Assembly: GCF_030503875.2 (NCBI RefSeq)
Contig: NZ_CP129968.2
Coordinates: 3,560,001 to 3,624,000 of the forward strand
Source: Marivirga arenosa
Lineage (GTDB): Bacteria; Bacteroidota; Bacteroidia; Cytophagales; Cyclobacteriaceae
Direction: 5' to 3'
DNA: 64,000 nt
The notes below the pieces were generated by a model, which ran no database searches, had not been told where the DNA came from, and was given only the letters and a program-made list of their open reading frames with translations. A program made the position numbers and the translations under genes. Shown piece after piece: positions 37,252 to 43,699 of the stretch. The stretch's first letter is position 1. Each line of letters begins with the position of its first letter.

Positions 37252-37701
37252 TTAAGCTGTCTCCATCGCTTTCTTTGATTTTCTGTATAAGAAATTCTGG
37301 AAGATATTTCTTTTTGCAAAGCGGTAGGGTTTATCAGCATTACAAAGCTTTTGATAGACATTCTTATTCACACCAAAATATTCGTAAGTCGTTCCGTCTA
37401 AAAAGCTAACCTCTAACAATAATCCCTTATGTCTGAAATCCAAAATATTCGATTCGGTAGTAGTTTTGGTATACTCTTCCAAATTGGCCTTATGGGTTTC
37501 AGGTGCAATACTGATTAAGAAATGATAGCCATCAATGATCTGCTGACTTTTGATTTCAGCTTCTTCTGCTTTAGGATCGCCAGCCTGAAATTTATCGGGA
37601 TGCCATTCTTTTACTAGATTTCTATAGGTGGTTTTTAATTGCTTTAAGTCAATAGGACCTTCCACATTAAATAATTTTTTGTATTCTTTAATACGCTTCA
37701 T
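37252..37701 (-). CDS. J-domain plus KTSC-domain protein
   Basis: 149 residues. The N-terminal half is a J domain with the HPD loop (YRNLVKEWHPDKFQAGD), the part that stimulates Hsp70 ATPase. The C-terminal half fits a KTSC domain (LLEVSFLDGTTYEYFGVNKNVYQKL...YRFAKRNIF), a small fold found in phage and bacterial proteins and of unknown function. The fusion is short and cytoplasmic. It lies 81 bases upstream of the GNAT gene on the same strand. The chaperone link rests only on the HPD motif. Confidence 0.8.
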   Translation of the reverse strand: MKRIKEYKKLFNVEGPIDLKQLKTTYRNLVKEWHPDKFQAGDPKAEEAEIKSQQIIDGYHFLISIAPETHKANLEEYTKTTTESNILDFRHKGLLLEVSFLDGTTYEYFGVNKNVYQKLCNADKPYRFAKRNIFQNFLYRKSKKAMETA

Positions 37702-37860
37702 AAGGGTGCTTTCTAATTAGAGCGCAAAGGTAGTTAGGACATGCTTAAAAACGCATTTTCCAATAAAAATTTGTTTGTGGGAAAAATATATCAAAAACTA
37801 TTACGCTTTTGATAACATGAGCAAGGATTTTCTCTAGATCTCTCCACTTTTCCTTGCACT

Positions 37861-37980
37861 TCAAAAAATTTGAAATTCAATTTTTTGAGCTAGCCTCAGG
37901 CACGCCACCTACTGCCCGGTCGAAGATTAAGGTATAGGCATACCCCTGCACTTCGACCGATTGTATCTGACGTACCTGAG
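37861..37980. repeat. Two adjacent large stem-loops in a 461-base gene-free gap
   Basis: The first is TCAAAAAATT...AATTTTTTGA (37861-37888). The second is nested: CTCAGGCACG (37895) pairs with CGTACCTGAG (37971) with one mismatch, CGGTCGAAG (37917) pairs perfectly with CTTCGACCG (37951), and GGTAT (37931) pairs with ATACC (37940). The rest of 37702-38162 holds only the palindrome at 38106. The GC content of the second hairpin exceeds its surroundings. It could be a dispersed repeat or a structured RNA. Confidence 0.55.
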
Positions 37981-38105
37981 ACTTTTTCAGCAAGCCCTAA
38001 TTAAATAAAGTTCGTAAAATGCTGTTGATGAAAAATATAGCATTGAAATTAAAGTAGATTTTGCAGAACTGTAGTCCGAAAAACAACTAAAATTGCTAGC
38101 AAACA

Positions 38106-38138
38106 AGACCTGTCAGGTTTTGAAAACCTGACAGGTCT
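38106..38138. repeat. Compact palindrome pair, perfect 16-base inverted repeat
   Basis: AGACCTGTCAGGTTTT, one base, then its exact complement. The core is the same AACCTGTCAGGTT as at 35.5, 38.85 and 52.2 kb. It lies 24 bases beyond the stop of the minus-strand gene at 38163, so it may also serve as its terminator. Confidence 0.75.
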
Positions 38139-38162
38139 CAGCAGTAAAGCACTTAGCCGTAG

Positions 38163-38735
38163 TTAAAACTCATTCGCAATTTCTATCATCTTCAGATAAT
38201 CTTGTACGAGCTCTTTATTTAGTTTTTTCGGGTCAATTTTACTTAATAATAATTTCAATTGTTGAACCGCTGCCAGTCGATCATCCAATTCGTCATCATC
38301 TATGCAATTGATTAAATCAATGCATGCATCATATTTAATGGCACTACTTTCAGCTAAGAGCTCTACTCCTGCTATTAATGATTGTAAGCTTACTTTCTGG
38401 CCATGGCTGTCACGCAGGAAATTGGATAAATCCAGAATTAAATTCTCCAGTGAATTCGTTTTAAAACTCGCCAGATTTTCATTGATAATGGTAGCCGCTT
38501 TTTCCTTGGCGAAGGAAGTATCTACACCCGGTGGTTTATCAAAATAGCCTACTAATAAGCCCATCACCATATGGAAATGATTCAAGCTCACCTGCTCCTT
38601 TTGATCAAACTTCTTTTTCTCCTCCTCCGACAGGAAGTAGGGCAAACTAAAATCAGCATTCGCATTTAGTCTTTTCCCTACTGCAGAATCTTTTTCAAAA
38701 TGCTTCCAGATCACGGCATACTTTTCTGAACTCAT
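38163..38735 (-). CDS. Hypothetical cytoplasmic protein
   Basis: 190 residues from the internal ATG (MSSEKYAVIWKHFEKDS); the frame extends 13 residues further up to 38774, but that stretch (MQICNLNSPKKKP) is less natural. Not recognised. It looks all-helical and charged, without signal peptide or membrane helix, and with two acidic patches (CIDDDELDD). Its N-terminus, WKHFEKDSAVGKRLNANAD, is the most motif-like part. Palindromic repeats flank it on both sides (38106 and 38851). It stands alone. No function is proposed. Confidence 0.6.
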   Translation of the reverse strand: MSSEKYAVIWKHFEKDSAVGKRLNANADFSLPYFLSEEEKKKFDQKEQVSLNHFHMVMGLLVGYFDKPPGVDTSFAKEKAATIINENLASFKTNSLENLILDLSNFLRDSHGQKVSLQSLIAGVELLAESSAIKYDACIDLINCIDDDELDDRLAAVQQLKLLLSKIDPKKLNKELVQDYLKMIEIANEF

Positions 38736-38850
38736 GGGCTTCTTTTTTGGTGAATTGAGATTACAAATCTGCAAGCTTTAGGTAGGATTAGCAAGAGAGG
38801 AACTAGCTATTTATTAAGTTCAGATTTTATTAAACTGAAATTAGTATAAA

Positions 38851-38934
38851 AAAACCTGTCAGGTTTATGTGCTCCATTAATTGTTGGACTTGTTATGTTA
38901 CTTCACTGAAATTTCAGGAAACCTGACAGGTTTA
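38851..38934. repeat. Paired palindrome at the left edge of the defence island
   Basis: AAAACCTGTCAGGTTT (38851) and GGAAACCTGACAGGTTT (38918) are complementary to each other and about 50 bases apart. The same pair occurs at 52213-52297, on the other side of the island. It can fold into a long hairpin. Confidence 0.75.
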
Positions 38935-38954
38935 GAATATCTGTAATCTCAGGC

Positions 38955-39554
38955 CTACTTCCTTGATCTCAACACCTTTCCTATTGCTTCTCCAATTGGC
39001 TTAAATTCATCAGGTGTAAATTCATCAGTTTTGGCATTGTTGCACCAGTAGCAAGCCATAACTAAATTATCATAAAAGTATTCCTGATTAGGTTCTTTAC
39101 GATCTATTTCTAAATTCCAGCCACGCTCATTCTTTTTATAAATTTTACCAGCTTCAATAAGCTCCTGTATCTTTTCTATGCTGGTATTACAATAGTAGCA
39201 TTCTGTCTCTTTTATCAACTTTTCATATTGATTTTTAGATAAAATCCTTGAAAAGACCTCAATAAAATACCCCACTCGCCATTCTTCTAATCTTGGCTTT
39301 AGTTTGTTTTCCGAGTCTTTGATAAATTTATAAATCTTATCTATTTCAACTCCGTCTACTGAATCATTTCTCTCCTTGTGATAATACTCAGCAGTGTATT
39401 TATAAATTAACTCTTCTTTGTCTCTTAAATCGAAATCCATAAACTCCTGAAGTGAGGGTTTGAATTCAGCATTTTTATGCTTTAATACTTTTTCGAATAA
39501 GTAAAACCTTAAGCGAGTGTTAAAGCTGTCAGTGGATTTGGATTGATAAGACAT
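38955..39554 (-). CDS. HNH endonuclease with two CxxC zinc knuckles
   Basis: 199 residues. Residues 1-110 are helical and unrecognised. Then Cys119-x2-Cys122, the HNH-type core NLEIDRKEP (Glu149, Asp151) with Asn163 (YDNLVMAC), and Cys168-x2-Cys171 followed by NNAKTDEF. This order (CxxC, (L/V)(D/E)xD/H, N, CxxCN..K) is that of zinc-stabilised HNH nucleases such as those in McrA-like and abortive systems. The first motif residue reads E-I-D rather than D-H, so the metal site is a variant. It starts the accessory block. Unknown target. Confidence 0.75.
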   Translation of the reverse strand: MSYQSKSTDSFNTRLRFYLFEKVLKHKNAEFKPSLQEFMDFDLRDKEELIYKYTAEYYHKERNDSVDGVEIDKIYKFIKDSENKLKPRLEEWRVGYFIEVFSRILSKNQYEKLIKETECYYCNTSIEKIQELIEAGKIYKKNERGWNLEIDRKEPNQEYFYDNLVMACYWCNNAKTDEFTPDEFKPIGEAIGKVLRSRK

Positions 39555-39614
39555 TCTTATGTTGAAATCTTATTGATAAATAAAAACATGAAAAGATTTT
39601 CATCCAAAAAAGGA

Positions 39615-40151
39615 CTAATTATAAAAAAGATATTCCACTTTTCTAGTTGTGAAATAAGGTCTGACTTTAATCAGGAGGAAATATCCCAATAGAAAAAAGA
39701 ATATCGATATTAAAACAAGAGATATACTCGGAATAAAATCAAGAGAAAGGAATTTAGTTGCGTAAATAGCAATAATAGGACTGCAAATTAAAAATGTTAG
39801 AGAATACCCAATAAATCTCTCTTCCCATTTTTTCCACTTCGGACAGAAATAAAATTTCCCATTTAAATATGTTATTGTTCCACTCAAGTATAAAATCCGA
39901 AGCTTTTTTCTAGTAATGAGTGGATTAGCTTCCCTTAATTTTATCAACCAGGGCAAGTCTTTTTTCTTAGCTTCTGGGAACATTAATTGAGATGACTTTT
40001 TGTATTCTGACTCTATTCGTTCTAATCTATTTATGAACCTTGATAGTTTTATTTTTCCTTTATCATATTTTGATTCTTTAGCTCTCAACTTGTAAACGTT
40101 TAAAACTAAGTTAGCAATACTTATTAAAACTGATATAATTTTTATTAACAT
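39615..40151 (-). CDS. Hypothetical membrane protein
   Basis: 178 residues. A hydrophobic N-terminus (LIKIISVLISIANLVLNVY) is followed by a basic cytoplasmic helix, then two strong membrane helices near the end (GYSLTFLICSPIIAIYATKF and SISLVLISIFFFLLGYFLL). The middle holds FPEAKKKDLPWLIKLREANPLIT and WKKWEERF. Not recognised. It lies between the HNH gene and the HigA-like gene on the same strand, with a gap of about 60 bases to the HNH gene and 19 from the HigA-like stop. A defence role is by neighbourhood only. Confidence 0.55.
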   Translation of the reverse strand: MLIKIISVLISIANLVLNVYKLRAKESKYDKGKIKLSRFINRLERIESEYKKSSQLMFPEAKKKDLPWLIKLREANPLITRKKLRILYLSGTITYLNGKFYFCPKWKKWEERFIGYSLTFLICSPIIAIYATKFLSLDFIPSISLVLISIFFFLLGYFLLIKVRPYFTTRKVEYLFYN

Positions 40152-40170
40152 AGCTCCTATTTCTTTTTTA

Positions 40171-41262
40171 TTAAAACAACTCTATATTCTCTTTATACTC
40201 ATTAAACTGGCTAAAGTGAATCACTTTTTCATGTTGTAGCCTTCCAATAATAATCCCCGGATGCATTTCAATTTCATTGGCAAATCTTTCTAAATCTTCT
40301 GTAGATTGTACCTCCTCCATCATTCTAGAATAGTTCGCTCTAGGGATTAATTGGTCTGCAGCAAACTGATCTGCTTCTGCTTCCTTTTCCAAATCTGTAT
40401 TGTCTGTATCTAAACCATCTAGGAATATCTCTTTCTTACCATGCAATAAAATGTGGCCAGCTTCATGGAAGAAAGTAAACCAAAATCTGTCATTTGTTTT
40501 ATAGCGATCGGATAATTGAATTAAAGGATTATCTCCCTCCCATTTAGTGGCTCCGCTAATTGCGGCTTTTGGAAGTTTTGGTGTATACACCAAATGGACA
40601 CCAGATTCTCTACACAATTTAATTAATTGTTGTGCGAAATCACTAGGCTGTTGAAACGCTAAGTTTCTAGCTTCTTTCAGTGCAGCTCTAAATTTACTTT
40701 TGTTGAATTCAGTCAGTTTTTCTTTTTGGGCTTCAAGTTGTCCTTTGCGTAACCAAACCGATAAAGCTTGAGGAGAAGAAGTATGTGCTAAAGATGCTCT
40801 GAATGCCACCGCCACTTCTTTTTCCTGCACATAAATATGATTCCATCTTTCGGGACTGTTAACCCCAAAATACTTTAATAATTCATCGCATAATATTGAT
40901 TTGTCTTGAGTATCTGACAACCAGCCAAATTTCTTCATTTCTTTGACAGGAAATGATTTTAACCAATCTTTACATTGCTCCAAAAATTCTTCAGCCTCTA
41001 TATCGGCTAATTGTTCTCGATATTCCCTTTCTCTATTAAGCCAAAATGATTTAGGAATTCCTAAAACTCGCTCGAGACCTATTGCAGTAGTCATGGTTAA
41101 AGGTTCATTACCCTTAATTAAAGAGTTGATTTTCTCTTTAGGTCTATCCATTCTTTCTGCCAATTCTTTTTGGCTCATCCCAATGCCATCTATAGTTTCT
41201 TGAATATCGTCTCCAGGAGGTGTGAGTTGTTCTCTGCGTAATTTCAATACATCATTCATCAT
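40171..41262 (-). CDS. HigA-like antitoxin fused to an ImmA/IrrE metallopeptidase domain
   Basis: 363 residues. The N-terminal helix-turn-helix (GMSQKELAERMDRPKEKINSLIKG, then TAIGLERVLGIPKSFWLN) is the HigA/VapI antitoxin DNA-binding domain. The C-terminal half carries the zinc protease motif HEAGH at 266-270 with the downstream EKEAEADQFAADQLIP segment, the ImmA/IrrE peptidase that cleaves or senses regulators. It lies 16 bases after the HigB-like toxin in the toxin-first order of higBA loci. The peptidase may destroy the antitoxin part under stress, but this is inference. All key residues are present. Confidence 0.87.
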   Translation of the reverse strand: MMNDVLKLRREQLTPPGDDIQETIDGIGMSQKELAERMDRPKEKINSLIKGNEPLTMTTAIGLERVLGIPKSFWLNREREYREQLADIEAEEFLEQCKDWLKSFPVKEMKKFGWLSDTQDKSILCDELLKYFGVNSPERWNHIYVQEKEVAVAFRASLAHTSSPQALSVWLRKGQLEAQKEKLTEFNKSKFRAALKEARNLAFQQPSDFAQQLIKLCRESGVHLVYTPKLPKAAISGATKWEGDNPLIQLSDRYKTNDRFWFTFFHEAGHILLHGKKEIFLDGLDTDNTDLEKEAEADQFAADQLIPRANYSRMMEEVQSTEDLERFANEIEMHPGIIIGRLQHEKVIHFSQFNEYKENIELF

Positions 41263-41278
41263 TGAAATAGTTAAGTGC

Positions 41279-41608
41279 TTAATGGTAATCTGTTATCTCT
41301 TGAACTTCTATGATGGTAACTGACTCCCAATCCAGTCCACCACTTTTATTTTCTGGGATCGGATCATGATCAGGTTTAAATATCAGTCGATAATTACCTG
41401 ATACATCCACAGCCAAACAGCCTTTATAATTTTCCTTTAGCTCATGACAGCCACCCGGTAGTGTTTTCATCACCGCCAGATTATCGGCAGCCTTCAACAT
41501 TTTCAATCGCTGATTAATCTTTCTAGCCAGCTGACCATAATGTTTATTGAGCTGCTTGGGGTCAGTCAATTGCTTTTGTAATTTTTTGGTTTTGTAGTTT
41601 ATTAACAA
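41279..41608 (-). CDS. HigB/RelE-type toxin
   Basis: 109 residues. The RelE-like fold is indicated by LARKINQRLKMLKAADNLAVMKTLPGGCHELKENYKGCLAVDVSGNYRLIF, in which the HELK and GNYRLIF strands are the family core. It should be an mRNA interferase that cuts ribosome-bound mRNA. It is followed by a HigA-like antitoxin with a peptidase domain, as expected. The catalytic basic residues (Lys and Arg in RLIF and the LPGGCHELK loop) are present. Length is at the upper end of the family. Confidence 0.82.
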   Translation of the reverse strand: MLINYKTKKLQKQLTDPKQLNKHYGQLARKINQRLKMLKAADNLAVMKTLPGGCHELKENYKGCLAVDVSGNYRLIFKPDHDPIPENKSGGLDWESVTIIEVQEITDYH

Positions 41609-41696
41609 TGCAAATGTAATAAAAGTTAACGAAAAAAGGTAATTATTTTTAATATTTAGTTTTACTGTTCTTTTAATTCAAATAAAACTTATAATT

Positions 41697-41846
41697 CTAC
41701 TTAATCAAACTCATTAGATAATCTAAGTCAGTATCTGGAACCACCAATGCGTCAAAATGCCCCAAATCCTAATGGCAAATATTGAAAACATCTGCAAAGA
41801 GTTGTTTATGGTCATCCAACTTCTTACACTTTTTCAAATAGTAAAT
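41697..41846 (-). pseudogene. Decayed coding-like tail after the membrane coiled-coil gene
   Basis: Immediately after the stop of the gene at 41847, the same frame reads on as protein-like sequence (YYLKKCKKLDDHKQLFADVF), hits one TAG, then continues FDALVVPDTDLDYLMSLIK to a stop at 41697. It may be the remnant of a separate gene joined to the end of the upstream one. Unrecognised; chance remains possible. Confidence 0.3.
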
Positions 41847-42545
41847 TTAACTTCGTGACCTCTTAGGTGAAGCAAATTTAATTAACGGACCTGAGTAAGT
41901 AGGAACCACCTCAGGTTTCCCTAATGACCAATTATTTTCTTGCCGAAATACTTGCTGATGATATCTGACTTGTTCTGAGTCAGTATAAATAATAGAAATG
42001 TTATCATCTTCTGATAATGAATCAATTTGAAAACTTATTGGACCAAGCACCGCATCTTCTTCTAGAAGTCTACTATTAGTCACTCCATTAACCGAATATG
42101 CTCTACTGTTCGAGACATTAATATCTTTAAAAGAAATAGGTCCAATCATCACTTTTAAGGAAAACAAGTACCCTCTCACAGATTTTTCAAAATCTATTAT
42201 TTTAAATTGAGGCAATATTTTATCAGCATGAATAATTTTATTAAGCCTTACCATCTCATTATGTGCTTTAGCGCTAGATTCAAGTTGCTTGCGGTTTTCA
42301 CGTAATTCCTCACGTTGTAAACGTAATTCTTGTGTTTGTAATAAAGAAGTGTAGATCAAAAGAGAAAAGGCTAATGCTGAAAAGAGCGCATTTACCATTC
42401 CAAAACTGTCACCAACTTGGCCAGGTTCTTGAGCAAAATACAAAACAATAAACGTTGTCGCCCAAATTGTAAATACTGCTATTATTGATATTACTAAAAT
42501 TCTACCAATTCTTAATTGTCCGTTTTCGCCTTTTATAAAACTCAT
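41847..42545 (-). CDS. Membrane-anchored coiled-coil protein, partner of the PutAbiC-like gene
   Basis: 232 residues from ATG 42545, which has AAGGA about ten bases upstream; the frame starts 45 bases earlier at 42590 and would overlap the upstream stop. Two membrane helices (about 14-36 and 50-70) are followed by a coiled coil (LQTQELRLQREELRENRKQLE) and a beta-rich C-terminal domain without known motifs. The helix-helix-coil layout copies that of the upstream PutAbiC-like protein, so the two could assemble at the membrane. No family name can be given. It is probably co-transcribed, 10 bases after its neighbour. Confidence 0.6.
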   Translation of the reverse strand: MSFIKGENGQLRIGRILVISIIAVFTIWATTFIVLYFAQEPGQVGDSFGMVNALFSALAFSLLIYTSLLQTQELRLQREELRENRKQLESSAKAHNEMVRLNKIIHADKILPQFKIIDFEKSVRGYLFSLKVMIGPISFKDINVSNSRAYSVNGVTNSRLLEEDAVLGPISFQIDSLSEDDNISIIYTDSEQVRYHQQVFRQENNWSLGKPEVVPTYSGPLIKFASPKRSRS

Positions 42546-42555
42546 ATTAAAATCC

Positions 42556-43683
42556 TTATTCCAACCACTCAAATAATTTAACCAGTTCATTTTCTATTTC
42601 CTTTTTGCTATTACCTCTGTTTTCCAACTCTCTAGCAAATTTATCTTTTGGACTTACCCCAAACTGAGTTAAATTAAATGGTAGGTTTTTAATAATTCGC
42701 CAATTGAGAAAATAACTTATCAGTGACCCGTCTTTATTTCTACTTTTAATTTTGTCGTCACCCCACCAAACATTCCCAGCTTTAAAGAAACTATTAAAAT
42801 AAATCATAGCTTGTTCATGATTAGAAAGCTGAGCCCTCAAGGTTTTAATGTATTCATACTTAATTTTCTGATCTTCTTCTAAATCATCAGAAAAAGGAGG
42901 CGCTAATACAACGAATTTTATGGTTTGATAAAGATGTCTAAAATAATGGCCTAGTTTCGATGCATGCCCCATCATGGGATTATATTTCGCATCCCATATT
43001 TCAATCTGGGTTCCCTTATTTGGAATTCTGGCGCTTATATGACCTGCTTCTTTTTTTTCAGTATGCACTTTATTATTACAGTATTCTATTACTTCCTCAA
43101 AAAATTTATCATCCTTGCTTTCGTATATCAAACTACCTTCTTCTAAATCCCCTACTCCAAAAAAGAAAATTGTATAAGCAATTTTCATGTAGTAATCTTC
43201 ATTATCGTTAACTGCTTTGCCTTTCTCTTCCCAATTTTCTCTAATAGCATTGACAATAAAATAGATAAATCTAAATTCTACATACATCTTAATAAAAGCC
43301 TTCCTACCTTTATAGTTATTTCGAATCTCTACTTCATTTATGTTCTCTTTATGTAATCTTAACATTTCATAGAACTTATTTTCAAATCGCTCACGTTGAA
43401 ATTGCTTCGTGATTTTTTGATTGGCATCATATTGAGCAATAAAAGCTAAAAAGGTAGTTATTACCGCTAATCCACCCATTAATGGTGCGAAAATGCCATT
43501 GATAGTATCTCCAAGACTACCAGAAGTTGAAAAAGCATCTTTGGTACTTGTAATAGTCTCTTCAGAAAGACCATGAATAGAAATTATCGATACTATATAG
43601 ACAACACATAAGAAGATTAATATAGGACCTGCAACCCTTAATGCAATTTTGATTAAATATTGTGTTGTAAAATCCTTGTTCAT
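42556..43683 (-). CDS. PutAbiC-like phage abortive-infection membrane protein
   Basis: 375 residues. Two membrane helices (about 10-32 and 58-82) precede a conserved cytoplasmic region: RFENKFYEMLRLHKENINEVE, GHASKLGHYFRHLYQTIKFV, and LRAQLSNHEQAMIYFNSFF. This combination is that of the putative phage abortive infection family (PutAbiC), known from lactococcal AbiC-like proteins. It should sit in the inner membrane and stop growth when a phage signal is sensed; the trigger is unknown. It lies 16 bases after hsdR on the same strand and before the membrane coiled-coil gene, so it may be transcribed with the R-M locus. Confidence 0.75.
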   Translation of the reverse strand: MNKDFTTQYLIKIALRVAGPILIFLCVVYIVSIISIHGLSEETITSTKDAFSTSGSLGDTINGIFAPLMGGLAVITTFLAFIAQYDANQKITKQFQRERFENKFYEMLRLHKENINEVEIRNNYKGRKAFIKMYVEFRFIYFIVNAIRENWEEKGKAVNDNEDYYMKIAYTIFFFGVGDLEEGSLIYESKDDKFFEEVIEYCNNKVHTEKKEAGHISARIPNKGTQIEIWDAKYNPMMGHASKLGHYFRHLYQTIKFVVLAPPFSDDLEEDQKIKYEYIKTLRAQLSNHEQAMIYFNSFFKAGNVWWGDDKIKSRNKDGSLISYFLNWRIIKNLPFNLTQFGVSPKDKFARELENRGNSKKEIENELVKLFEWLE

Positions 43684-43699
43684 ATTTTCAAAATTTAGA

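Noticed and set aside
37167-37361. 64-codon minus-strand frame across the end of the J-domain gene and the GNAT gap
   Set aside because: It is out of frame with the well supported J-KTSC gene and has no recognisable content.
35465-38935. Insertion sequence behind the palindrome cluster
   Set aside because: No transposase frame, terminal inverted repeats of IS type or target duplications were seen.
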